Shown here piece after piece: positions 24,032 to 32,624 of a stretch of 64,000 nt of DNA (position 1 is its first letter; every line of letters begins with the position of its first letter). The position numbers and the translations under genes are program-made. Source of the stretch: Blastocatellia bacterium AA13 (GTDB lineage Bacteria; Acidobacteriota; Blastocatellia; UBA7656); the NCBI GenBank assembly GCA_003222245.1, contig QHVH01000047.1, forward strand, positions 1 to 64,000, written 5' to 3'. The notes under the pieces were generated by a model, which was given only the letters and a program-made list of their open reading frames with translations, was not told the DNA's origin and did no database searches.

Positions 24032-24829
24032 GTGATGACGGACCTCTATCGCGTGCTTGGAGTCTCACCAAGCGCCAGCGCTTCAGAAATCAGATCCGCA
24101 TACCGGAGAAGAGCAAGGAAGCTGCATCCGGATGTGTCATCTTCTCCTGATGCAAATGCGCGATTCGCGATGCTGAGCGAAGCATACAGAATCCTGAGCG
24201 ATCCCATGCTTCGAGGACAGTACGACCGCGGCCAAACCGTCTATGCGCGGGCCGCATACTACGCATCGCGAGACGCTGAGATCGTCGCCTACCAGCGCAA
24301 ATTCGACCGAATAGTGGACGAGATGATCGCGCGTGAGCGCCAGGAAACGGCTGCGAGAAGCCACGCCGTATCGATCGTCGTTCCGTTGTTCTTATCGGCC
24401 TTTTATGTGGCGCTCGCGAAACCCAAATTCATCGAAGATATGAATCTGATCGGCAAGCTCCTGCTGCTTACCGTTTCCGGCTACGCTCTCCGTTACCTGA
24501 TCAAGAACCTCGGGATTGTCCTTGGCCGTTATACCTATCACATTCCTGATCGGATAACGTCAGTCTTTCAGGTTGAGACCCCACGGGATAAACAGATAAG
24601 CCGCAAGGCCGGTCTGGTGTTCTTGATCTGCGGATATCTGGTTTCGCTTTGCCTGGGACTTGTATTGAGCAGGCTAACGCATTTCACGCACGACTCGTAT
24701 CTCGGTCCGGCAACGCTCGCCGGAGTTCTCGTCTATCCGCCGATAGCCGTTCTTATCATCGGATGCTGCAGGCGCGTTGCCTGGTTCATGGATCGTCCGT
24801 TCAGTGTAAGCACCGATCAGAAACCCTGA
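24032..24829 (+). CDS. DnaJ-domain membrane protein
   Basis: A 265-residue protein. Residues ~4-68 are a J domain with the essential HPD (LHPDVS) between helices II and III and the YRVLGVSPSAS start; it should stimulate an Hsp70 (DnaK) ATPase. A linker of charged helices (~70-115) leads to four hydrophobic segments (around SIVVPLFLSAFYVAL, LLLLTVSGYALRYL, VFLICGYLVSLCLGLV and GVLVYPPIAVLII). The J domain is therefore tethered to the cytoplasmic face of the membrane. GTG 24032 and ATG 24035 are both possible, with GGAAG upstream. It is convergent with another J-domain gene. Which membrane process it recruits DnaK to is unknown. Confidence 0.9.
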   Translation: MMTDLYRVLGVSPSASASEIRSAYRRRARKLHPDVSSSPDANARFAMLSEAYRILSDPMLRGQYDRGQTVYARAAYYASRDAEIVAYQRKFDRIVDEMIARERQETAARSHAVSIVVPLFLSAFYVALAKPKFIEDMNLIGKLLLLTVSGYALRYLIKNLGIVLGRYTYHIPDRITSVFQVETPRDKQISRKAGLVFLICGYLVSLCLGLVLSRLTHFTHDSYLGPATLAGVLVYPPIAVLIIGCCRRVAWFMDRPFSVSTDQKP

Positions 24830-24838
24830 CCAATCCTA

Positions 24839-26581
24839 TTATTTTTTGAAGAGTTTCTTTGCGACCGAACCGAGATCCGACTTCCAAATGCCCCCGTCGT
24901 CTTTGGGTTCATTGGTCTTCAGCTCTTTTAGGGCCACGCGATTGACGGGATCGAGACGCACCGCCTCGCGGAAGAACTGCTCGGCTTTCTTGGCCATCTT
25001 GGCTTCCTTGTAAAGCAAGCCCAGCTTGACGCGAATATGCGGATTGAATGGATCGAGCTCGGCCGCCCGCAGCAGGTGATGCTCGCCGTCGCGTCTTGTA
25101 CGCTGATTTCGAACCAGAGCGTTGCCGAGGTGGTAGTGATAATGCGCCTGGTTCGGGTCTCGCTTGACCGCTTCGCGAAACAAATTAACCGCGCCAAAGT
25201 AATCTCGCTGATCGAATCTCGCCCTGCCCTGGAGATAGTAATATTCCGCGCTTTGTCCCGAGCCGACGCTGGAGGCAACGGCGGCATGAGGAGCCGCGGT
25301 ACTCACCGGTTTGGCGGCGGGAATCGGAATATCAGCCGGCTGAGCCGCACTCGGCTGAGCCATTGGAATACTCGACAATGGCGTGCTGACGCGCAACGGC
25401 TGAGAAACAGGAATTTTTATCTCCGGCGCTGGAGCAGCTTCATGGCCCAGCTCTGCTACCGCTTTGGGCACCGGATTCTTTCGAAGATGTTCGTCGTACT
25501 CGGCCCTTTGTCTGGGATCGCTTAGAGCTTCATACGACTGGCTGATCTTTGAGAAAACGGCTTCGAGTTTCAGGCGAAGCTCTTCGTGATGCCTGTAGCG
25601 ATCGGGGTGAAACTGTTTCGCCAACTTATAGTAGGCGGACTTCATTTCCGCGGCCGTCGAGCGTCGCGTGATTCCAAGTACCTCGTAGTGATCCGCCGTC
25701 TTATAAAAATGCAGCCTTCGCGATATCTCCTTGCGCAGGTCCTCTATCGCTTCTTCCTGCTCCGCGCTCATTGCATTAGCTTCGTCGTCGTCGTCGACCC
25801 CTACTCTCTTCAACAGTCCGACAGCTACAAGCGCGCAGACCGCCTGCTTGGTTGCCGCTTCGCCCAATCCAGTCTGAAGGCACAAATCGTCAAGCGCGGT
25901 AGCCGTCTCTACTCTCGAAAAGACATAACTCTCCACGGGATTCAGCTTTCCGCTGAAGTCGAGCCTTTTACCGTTAAGGTTGACTTGTTCGATTTCGGCA
26001 TCTTCGGGCAGCAGCGTATCGGCGATCTTCTCTACGAGCGCGGCGTGCCTCGCTCCCTCGAGTATGCAGTCCTCCGCGGACCAGTCGAATCGCACTTCGT
26101 GGGAAGCTCTTATGCGCTCATCAAAAGTGTAGTCGCCTCGGTCCCACTCGAACAACGAGAACACAATATCTATGGCCAGGTCTCTGACGGCCTTCTGCAT
26201 CTGGTCTTCGGTCAGCACTCCCGAAGATACGAGCGTCTTTGCCAGCTCCGTCGCTTTCTGGCCCGCTTGTTTGGCTTGTTGAATTTGTTCAAAGGTCGCA
26301 CAGCCCTCCTTAAGAAGTCTATGCTCCAACTGTTCGGTGTTAAGATTGCTTATCGCGAATACAGGATTGCCCGTTTCGAAGAAGATCGCCTTCATCGCTT
26401 TGCCGCTCGTCAGGCGAAGCAATCCCGTCCCATTCTTATGGGCGATTTGACGAATTAAATTAGAGATGAGCTTCTCGCCTAGTTGACCCTGCACTTCAAT
26501 ATCCGAGCTTTCTGATCGGGACCGCCTCGGGGCAGGTCCAAGGGAGCGCAGGTTACGGTTTGGGGGCCGACAAGCACGCAT
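24839..26581 (-). CDS. DUF4388-like/J-domain/TPR protein
   Basis: A 580-residue cytoplasmic protein of three parts. Residues ~25-240 resemble the DUF4388 (PATAN-type) module often found with response regulators: GTGLLRLTSGKAMKAIFFETGNPVFA, then a helical region rich in acidic residues. Residues ~290-365 are a J domain (DHYEVLGITRRS, QFHPDRYRH with HPD, LSDPRQRAEYDEH). A Pro/Ala-rich linker follows, and residues ~450-560 form about three TPR repeats (YYLQGRARFDQRDYFGAVNLF). I use ATG 26581; an in-frame TTG at 26608 exists, and neither has a clear ribosome site. It is probably a scaffold that recruits DnaK to a signalling complex. Its divergent neighbour is a chemoreceptor-like protein. Confidence 0.88.
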   Translation of the reverse strand: MRACRPPNRNLRSLGPAPRRSRSESSDIEVQGQLGEKLISNLIRQIAHKNGTGLLRLTSGKAMKAIFFETGNPVFAISNLNTEQLEHRLLKEGCATFEQIQQAKQAGQKATELAKTLVSSGVLTEDQMQKAVRDLAIDIVFSLFEWDRGDYTFDERIRASHEVRFDWSAEDCILEGARHAALVEKIADTLLPEDAEIEQVNLNGKRLDFSGKLNPVESYVFSRVETATALDDLCLQTGLGEAATKQAVCALVAVGLLKRVGVDDDDEANAMSAEQEEAIEDLRKEISRRLHFYKTADHYEVLGITRRSTAAEMKSAYYKLAKQFHPDRYRHHEELRLKLEAVFSKISQSYEALSDPRQRAEYDEHLRKNPVPKAVAELGHEAAPAPEIKIPVSQPLRVSTPLSSIPMAQPSAAQPADIPIPAAKPVSTAAPHAAVASSVGSGQSAEYYYLQGRARFDQRDYFGAVNLFREAVKRDPNQAHYHYHLGNALVRNQRTRRDGEHHLLRAAELDPFNPHIRVKLGLLYKEAKMAKKAEQFFREAVRLDPVNRVALKELKTNEPKDDGGIWKSDLGSVAKKLFKK

Positions 26582-26653
26582 TGTAAATCGAAAAGAAAGG
26601 CACCGCAAGAGTAACCAAAATAAGAGATGTTAAATGCTGTGGGGATTGCGAGA

Positions 26654-26682
26654 TTGACGCAATATGCCTTCGCGGATAGGAT
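26654..26682 (+). promoter_or_regulatory. Promoter of the chemoreceptor-fusion gene
   Basis: TTGACG (26654-26659), a 17-base spacer and TAGGAT (26677-26682). The ATG at 26703 would lie only ~14 bases from the transcription start, with no Shine-Dalgarno sequence. Confidence 0.6.
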
Positions 26683-26702
26683 AAGAGCGCTTCACCGCCA
26701 TT

Positions 26703-29700
26703 ATGAGCGATTCTCTTCAAAAGATCAGGACCGGCGATAACTCCGCCAATCAATCGCGTGCCGAGGATCCGGCCAGCCAAATTGTGTTTGAAGCACTCTC
26801 CCGCATCGCGCAGGGCGATCTGAGCGTGCGCGTGCAGAACGGACAACAGGGATTATCGCCCGACCGGCGACAGTTGATCCTGAACGTCGACGAGATGGCG
26901 CGACGCCTGCGGTACATAGTAGGGCGGCTACAGCGCGCGGCCGATTCAATCGAAACCGGCGTAGGCGAAGTGCTGCGGGGAACCCAGGCGCTTTCGATCG
27001 GTGTCCTGGACGAAGGCCAATCGGTTGAAGAGACCTCACGCTCGATCTCCGAAATCAATTCGTCAATGCAGTCGATAGGTGAAAGCCTTCACACCCTCTC
27101 CGAGCTTAGCCAGTCGACTTCGCGATCGATCATCGACATGGCGTCCTCGATAACCAACGTTTCCGAGAACTCCGATGAGCTCGCGCAGTACGTCGATGAA
27201 ACCGCCCTGGCCATCGAGCAAATGGCCACCAGCATTCGAAAGGTCGCCGAATCAACTGAAACGTTGGCGGAGTCGGCCGAAACAACGGCGCGTGCGATGG
27301 AAGCGATTGATGCTTCGACCCGGCACATCGGCGAGTCGGTTAACGAGACCACCGTGCTTGCCGAAGAGGTAGCTCTATCGGCGGATTCCGGCAGCCAGCT
27401 TGTCGCCGAGACCGCCGAAAGCATGGCGAAGATCAAGGAAGCCATCGACGCTGCTACTGAAACTATTACGAGGCTCGGACAGAGATCCGACCACATCGGC
27501 GAAGTTACTCACGTCATCACCGAAATAGCCGACCGCACGAATATGCTGGCCTTGAATGCGGCAATCCTGGCTGCGCAGGCTGGATCTCAAGGCCGCGGCT
27601 TTCGAATCGTCGCCGATGAGATCAAGGAGATGAGCGAGCGCACCACGGCTTCGACTCGCGAAATCGAAGACATGATAAAGGGGGTTCGCGAAGATGTAGC
27701 CGAGACTATCGAGCGAGTAGCCGTGGGTTGGCAGCGCGCCTCGAGCGGCGTAGAGCTCGCTTCGCGAGCCGCCGAGTTGCTCAGCGAGATTCGCGAAAAG
27801 ACAAATACATCTTCCGACCGTATTCGCTCGATAGCTGACGCCACCGCGATCCAGGCTTCCGAAAGCCATACCGTTCTTGAAGCCGCGAGTTTGGTTCGGC
27901 GCCAAGCCAGAGGTATAGAGAAGGCCGCCGGCGAACAGGCTTTGACCTCGCGCCGAATTGGCGAACGGGCGGTCCATATGAGCGAGCTCACCGAGCGCGT
28001 CCGCCGGGCCGCCGGCGAACAGGCGCAGGTTTCGAAGGACATCGCCAAAGCTGTAAAAGAGCTCACCAGCGCGGTCGAGCAGATCAGGGGCGCTTCCGCG
28101 GAACAGGCTTCCGGAGCCGGTCAGGTGCTTCGCGCGGTCGAGATAATCCGTGAAGTGGCGGCGCGCAACCAGGCTTCTATTTCGGGAATAAACAGCGCGG
28201 TCGACCTGCTCGTGCGCGAAGCCGATCTGCTCAATAGAGAAGTCGAAGCGTTCAAGCTGCCGACGCCCGAACGCGGGGGCCATTTGCGACTCGCCCTGCG
28301 CGCTTCGCAGATGTCGCTCGATCCGGTCGGCGTGTCCTCGATTTCTCGCGTCGAGGTCATTGCAAACGTGTTCGAAGGGCTGGTTCAGTTCGGTGAGCGA
28401 GCAGAGATTCGGCCCGGAGTCGCAGAACGATGGGAGATTTCGCCCGACGGCCGAGTCTACACCTTCTATTTACGCGAGCAGGCCAAGTTTCATAATGGCC
28501 GGCGTGTTCGCTCCGACGACGTGAAATACTCATTCGAGCGGCAGATGCGCCAGAATGAGGACGCAGCCGCATGGGTCTTTCGTCCTCTTGTGGGCGCCGA
28601 ATTGTTCATGGCGGGCGAAAACGAGTCGGTTGCAGGCATACAGGTAATCAACGAGCAGGTGCTGCGACTGGAGCTGACTCAACCGGTCGCGTTCTTTCTA
28701 TCGACGCTATGCACGGATTACGGCTACATCGTTCCTCGCGAAGACGTTGAGCGGCCGGTTCCTGAATTCGGGCGGCGTCCAATCGGAAGCGGTCCTCTGC
28801 GCGTCGTCGAACCAGCCGCTGAAAATGCGGTTCATATGGAACGGTTTCAAGGCTACTGGAATCCCGACCTTCCTTATATTGACAGCCTCACCGTTCGGTT
28901 TGGCATGACCGCCGAAGAGACGTTTGACGCGTTTATTAACGGCGACCTCGATTATATAAGCGACCTCCCGTTGACCTATCTCACCGAGCTCAAGGAGCGA
29001 ACCGGCGAAGTGCACCTGCTCGAAGCGCTTCAGCTTCAAACGCGAATGTTGATCTTCGATTGTGAACGCCCGCCGCTATCCGATGTGCGAGTGCGCCAGG
29101 CAATCTGCTACGCCATCAATCAGCAGCAATTCTTAAAAGATGTATATGGAGGAATAGCTGAGGCGGCGACCGGTCCTATACCGCCCGGCTTGCTGGGCTA
29201 CGATCCTTCTCAAACCGGTTACCCCCGCGACGTGGACCGCGCGCGCGACCTGCTCGATCAGGCCGGCTATACCGAGGGCTTCGATACCGAGATATGGTGG
29301 CTGGACACAGTGAACAGCGCAGTCGAGTGCTTGAAAAACGATCTCGCTGAAATCGGCATCCGCGTGGAATTCCGATATGTCTCCGCCGCCGAAATGCAGC
29401 GCGGGCTGAGATCGAAGACAGTTCCTATCGCGGGACGGGACTGGTACGCGGACTACCCTGATCCCGACAATTTCACATACGTGCTATTCAACTCGAAGAA
29501 TCAGAATCTCTTTACCGTGACCTACGCGAGCGAGGAAGTGGACCGGCTCACCGAAGAAGCGCGCTCCGTAATGAATCGAGAGCAACGCGCTGAGATCTAC
29601 GAAAGGGTCACCGGCCTTCTATTAGAAGATGCGCCGTGCGCTTTTCTGGCTCATCGCCGCAGCTTCGTAGCATATCGGCCCGAGCTTGAAGGGGTCACCT

Positions 29701-29774
29701 TGCATCTGCTGTCACCCTTCATCACGCCCAAGGACTTATGGTTCGCGGGCCATCGATCTTTGGCAGCTACCTGA
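26703..29774 (+). CDS. Soluble methyl-accepting chemotaxis protein fused to a family-5 substrate-binding domain
   Basis: A 1023-residue protein with no signal peptide and no membrane helix. Residues ~25-90 look like a HAMP-type segment. Residues ~95-515 are a long coiled-coil MCP signalling domain, with the hairpin tip at 277-300 (TNMLALNAAILAAQAGSQGR). Residues ~525-1020 are a peptide/nickel-type extracellular solute-binding domain (SBP family 5): LDPVGVSSISRVEVIANVFEG, GVAERWEISPDGRVYTFYLR, FHNGRRVRSDDVKYSFER and RDWYADYPDPDNF. At the tip, three nearly invariant residues are replaced: L289 (Glu in Tsr), Q292 (Arg) and S295 (Glu). A periplasmic-type binding domain in the cytoplasm, joined behind the signalling domain, is unusual. 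Ligand and output are unknown. It ends eight bases inside the convergent gene. Confidence 0.92.
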   Translation: MSDSLQKIRTGDNSANQSRAEDPASQIVFEALSRIAQGDLSVRVQNGQQGLSPDRRQLILNVDEMARRLRYIVGRLQRAADSIETGVGEVLRGTQALSIGVLDEGQSVEETSRSISEINSSMQSIGESLHTLSELSQSTSRSIIDMASSITNVSENSDELAQYVDETALAIEQMATSIRKVAESTETLAESAETTARAMEAIDASTRHIGESVNETTVLAEEVALSADSGSQLVAETAESMAKIKEAIDAATETITRLGQRSDHIGEVTHVITEIADRTNMLALNAAILAAQAGSQGRGFRIVADEIKEMSERTTASTREIEDMIKGVREDVAETIERVAVGWQRASSGVELASRAAELLSEIREKTNTSSDRIRSIADATAIQASESHTVLEAASLVRRQARGIEKAAGEQALTSRRIGERAVHMSELTERVRRAAGEQAQVSKDIAKAVKELTSAVEQIRGASAEQASGAGQVLRAVEIIREVAARNQASISGINSAVDLLVREADLLNREVEAFKLPTPERGGHLRLALRASQMSLDPVGVSSISRVEVIANVFEGLVQFGERAEIRPGVAERWEISPDGRVYTFYLREQAKFHNGRRVRSDDVKYSFERQMRQNEDAAAWVFRPLVGAELFMAGENESVAGIQVINEQVLRLELTQPVAFFLSTLCTDYGYIVPREDVERPVPEFGRRPIGSGPLRVVEPAAENAVHMERFQGYWNPDLPYIDSLTVRFGMTAEETFDAFINGDLDYISDLPLTYLTELKERTGEVHLLEALQLQTRMLIFDCERPPLSDVRVRQAICYAINQQQFLKDVYGGIAEAATGPIPPGLLGYDPSQTGYPRDVDRARDLLDQAGYTEGFDTEIWWLDTVNSAVECLKNDLAEIGIRVEFRYVSAAEMQRGLRSKTVPIAGRDWYADYPDPDNFTYVLFNSKNQNLFTVTYASEEVDRLTEEARSVMNREQRAEIYERVTGLLLEDAPCAFLAHRRSFVAYRPELEGVTLHLLSPFITPKDLWFAGHRSLAAT

Positions 29775-30846
29775 GGCTCTTAAGCTGATTTACGCGGTCT
29801 CGGAACGCTCTCGACAGCGTGAGCACGTCAGCATCGGAAAACCCCGCGCTCCTGAATGCGTCGTTGATCTGTTTGTCGGAGAGCCGTCCGATGAGATTGC
29901 CCATCCACTTGGCGTTCTCTACCGTCACGCCCTCGAGCACGGAAGGGTTCTTGCCTTTGTAATGAAAGACGACCTGGCCGTTGTGTGTACCTTCGATGAA
30001 GCTTTGCTTTGCGTATGCTTCGGGATCTCCCTTTGAACCCGCCGGCGCCTCTCCAAAGAACGGCAGCTTGCTGAAGAATGAGCCCGTCGAACCGAAGGTC
30101 GCGCCGAGGTCGGCGATATAATAGATGCGCTTTCCACGATCGACCCCACTCTTCTTTCCGGCCTGCGCTATCTTGTTGTTGATGTCTTTCAAATCCCAGT
30201 TGTTCAACAGAGCCATCAGGACCTTCAGTCCTTGCAACTCGCGAGTGCCCATGAACGGATTCGAGTGCCACGACCATATGCCGAGATCCTTATAGCCGTC
30301 TTTTCTTCTCTCGAATCTGACGTCCTTGACGTCAAAGCCTCCGCGTCCTTCGATATGCGCATGTTTGAGGAAGTAGTCTTGATCGACGTGATAACCGGCA
30401 GCCCACACGAATCGGGTTGCGGCTGTTTCGGGCCTGGGCTCGGAGCCAAACTTGACGGTCCATTCCCTGCCCTTTTCATCGCTCACGATAATCTTCTCCG
30501 AAGTACCGGTCGTGGATCTGCGAATGAAGGTAAACCGGCTGGCCGTCTCAGGTGAGCCCTCACGTCCGCCAGGACCGTAGACCATATCAAGGTTTTCGAT
30601 GTTGCCGGGGTCTTCCCACAGGGCCGGCGGTCCGGCCTTGTCATCTTCCGAATCGGCTTTTTCCTTGTCATCCCCCTCGGATTTCTTTTCCTTCTTCTCT
30701 TTTTCCTTCCGCGGCTCTTTGTCCTTTTGCGGAAGGGGTACCGCGCGATAGCCAAAGGCCGAAGCCCCAAGAGGTGAAGCTCCAATAACCGAAGCCGTTA
30801 AAAAAAACACTATGATAGTCAGAACCACTGCGGACTTCTTCATCAT
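29767..30846 (-). CDS. Exported protein with kinase-like motifs
   Basis: A 359-residue protein. A signal peptide (KKSAVVLTIIVFFLTASVIG) is followed by a Lys/Glu-rich low-complexity stretch (~35-70). The folded part has EWTVKFGSEPRPETAATRFVW, with a possible ATP-site Lys and Glu, then LKVLMALLNNWDLKDINN and YYIADLGATFG. The last two resemble the catalytic loop (D..N) and the metal-binding DxG of kinase-fold enzymes such as HipA or lipid kinases. This is pattern reading, not a proven homology. ATG 30846 is used because GGAG lies seven bases upstream; the frame is open to 30936. It overlaps the preceding plus-strand gene by eight bases at the 3' end. Confidence 0.8.
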   Translation of the reverse strand: MMKKSAVVLTIIVFFLTASVIGASPLGASAFGYRAVPLPQKDKEPRKEKEKKEKKSEGDDKEKADSEDDKAGPPALWEDPGNIENLDMVYGPGGREGSPETASRFTFIRRSTTGTSEKIIVSDEKGREWTVKFGSEPRPETAATRFVWAAGYHVDQDYFLKHAHIEGRGGFDVKDVRFERRKDGYKDLGIWSWHSNPFMGTRELQGLKVLMALLNNWDLKDINNKIAQAGKKSGVDRGKRIYYIADLGATFGSTGSFFSKLPFFGEAPAGSKGDPEAYAKQSFIEGTHNGQVVFHYKGKNPSVLEGVTVENAKWMGNLIGRLSDKQINDAFRSAGFSDADVLTLSRAFRDRVNQLKSLR

Positions 30847-30955
30847 CAGGCGTCTCCGATCGTTTGATTTCGTATTAGTAGACTCCATCAATCGCAGCGT
30901 AATTATAAGCAAGCTCGCACGACGACGGAAGTACATCCGGTAAGATCGGATGGGC

Positions 30956-30984
30956 TTGCCAATTTGCGGCCTGCTATTTAGGCT
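30956..30984 (+). promoter_or_regulatory. Promoter of the ETF-quinone oxidoreductase gene
   Basis: TTGCCA (30956-30961), a 17-base spacer and TAGGCT (30979-30984), 26 bases before the ATG. GAAAGGA serves as ribosome site. Confidence 0.5.
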
Positions 30985-31010
30985 AGGAGGTTCTTAACCA
31001 GAAAGGATCA

Positions 31011-32624
31011 ATGCCTGTGACTGAACGCGAAATCCTCGAGATGGATGTCCTGTTGGTCGGAGCCGGTCCCGCCAATCTGGCCTGCGCCCTTCACCTTTCA
31101 AAACTCATCGGCGAGCACAATCAACGCGAGGCGAGATCTGGTGGAGGAGGTCTGGGCGAGATCAATATAGCGATCATTGAAAAGGCCGCGGAGATTGGCG
31201 CGCATCAACTCTCGGGAGCCGTGCTCGATCCGGTAAGCCTGCGGGAGCTGATGCCTGATTTCGAAGCGCAGGGCGCTCCGTTCGAAGCGCCCGTCGGCGA
31301 AGAACACGTTTATTTCTTCACCGAGAGCGGTAAGATTTCGCTGCCCATTCCGCCTCCCCTCCGAAACCATGGCAACTACGTAGTCTCGCTAAATAAACTC
31401 GTGCGCTGGCTCGCGGAAAAGTGCGAAGCCGCGGGCGTCAATATCTTTCCCGAATTTCCCGGCGCTGAAATGCTCTATGACGGAGATAAAGTCATTGGGG
31501 TGCGCACCGGAGACAAAGGGATCGATAAGAACGGCGAGCCTAAAGCGAACTTCGAGCCCGGCGTAGACATTCAGGCTAAAGTAACGGTCCTGGGTGAAGG
31601 CGTCCGCGGCTCTCTCACAAAGCAAATGGTCAAGCGGCTGAACCTCGACCAGGATCGCGACCCGCAGGTGTACTCGATAGGCGTGAAGGAACTCTGGGAG
31701 ATGCCCGACGATCGCTTCGCGCCGGGCTCCGTCATTCATACGCTTGGCTGGCCGCTTGATTCACATACCTTCGGAGGAACCTGGGTCTACGGCATGCGCG
31801 ACCGAATTTTGGACCTCGGCTGTGTAGTAGGTCTCGATTATCGCGATCCGCGCATCGATCCGCATCATGAGCTTCAGCGATTCAAATCTCATCCATTCAT
31901 GGCGAAGCTTCTGGAAGGCGGCAAGATGGTTCGCTATGGCGCCAAGGCCATGCCGGTCGGCGGATGGTACACGATGCCGCAATCTTTCTCGCACGGCATT
32001 CTTATAATCGGCGACTCCGCCGCTATGCTGAATGGAGAGCGCTTGAAAGGAATTCATCTCGCCATCAACGCCGGAATGATCGCGGCCGAAACGATTCTCA
32101 AAGCTCTAATAGCCGGCGACTACTCCGCCGAGAAGCTCTCAATTTTTGAGACTCGCGTCAAAGAGGGCTTGATCGGCAAGGAGCTGTACAAGTCTCGAAA
32201 CTTCCATCAGGCGTTCGACCACGGCAGAAATCTCGGGATGGTTATGGCGGGAATCTCTACGGTGACGGGAGGAGCGCTGCCAAGGCGGCTCCCGATCAAG
32301 GCCGGACATAATCATATGCGGAAGCTTGCGGAGCTTGGAGTAAAGAACGGCGACGGCCGCTATGCGGATCTCAAGTACGACGACAAGTTGACGATTAATA
32401 AATTGACCGACGTGTATTACTCCAGCACCGAGCACAATGAGGATCAACCCTGTCACCTGAAGGTAATGGATTTGAATATCTGCGTGGATCGCTGCACGGT
32501 CGAGTACGGCAATCCCTGCCAGAATTTCTGTCCTGCCAACGTGTATGAGATGGTTGGAGACAGCGCGCAGTGTTTCGAGGTGGGTCTTTTCATGTTCGAT
32601 GTCCAATGCATTCGGTTGCATTAG
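31011..32624 (+). CDS. Electron-transfer flavoprotein:ubiquinone oxidoreductase, truncated at the C-terminus
   Basis: A 537-residue membrane-associated flavoprotein that normally passes electrons from ETF, reduced by acyl-CoA and amino-acid dehydrogenases, to the quinone pool. The FAD-binding start VLLVGAGPANLACALHLSK, GAHQLSGAVLDP, the quinone-site region GGWYTMPQSFSHG and the FAD block GDSAAMLNGERLKGIH are intact. The C-terminal ferredoxin-like part stops short. FCPANVYEMV is present, but the CVHCKTC motif that supplies three of the four cysteine ligands of the 4Fe-4S cluster is absent. From about 32556 the sequence is that of the opposite-strand TPR gene, so the last ~22 residues are not native. 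The product is probably inactive or lacks the cluster. Confidence 0.9.
   Translation: MPVTEREILEMDVLLVGAGPANLACALHLSKLIGEHNQREARSGGGGLGEINIAIIEKAAEIGAHQLSGAVLDPVSLRELMPDFEAQGAPFEAPVGEEHVYFFTESGKISLPIPPPLRNHGNYVVSLNKLVRWLAEKCEAAGVNIFPEFPGAEMLYDGDKVIGVRTGDKGIDKNGEPKANFEPGVDIQAKVTVLGEGVRGSLTKQMVKRLNLDQDRDPQVYSIGVKELWEMPDDRFAPGSVIHTLGWPLDSHTFGGTWVYGMRDRILDLGCVVGLDYRDPRIDPHHELQRFKSHPFMAKLLEGGKMVRYGAKAMPVGGWYTMPQSFSHGILIIGDSAAMLNGERLKGIHLAINAGMIAAETILKALIAGDYSAEKLSIFETRVKEGLIGKELYKSRNFHQAFDHGRNLGMVMAGISTVTGGALPRRLPIKAGHNHMRKLAELGVKNGDGRYADLKYDDKLTINKLTDVYYSSTEHNEDQPCHLKVMDLNICVDRCTVEYGNPCQNFCPANVYEMVGDSAQCFEVGLFMFDVQCIRLH

Noticed and set aside
27375-28283. A 302-codon minus-strand frame antisense to the chemoreceptor fusion
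   Set aside because: Antisense shadow of the coiled-coil region; no start signal or family features.
32139-32555. C-terminal 139 residues of the membrane-TPR frame as genuine protein
   Set aside because: They are the exact antisense of conserved ETF-QO codons, so are read-through after a deletion.
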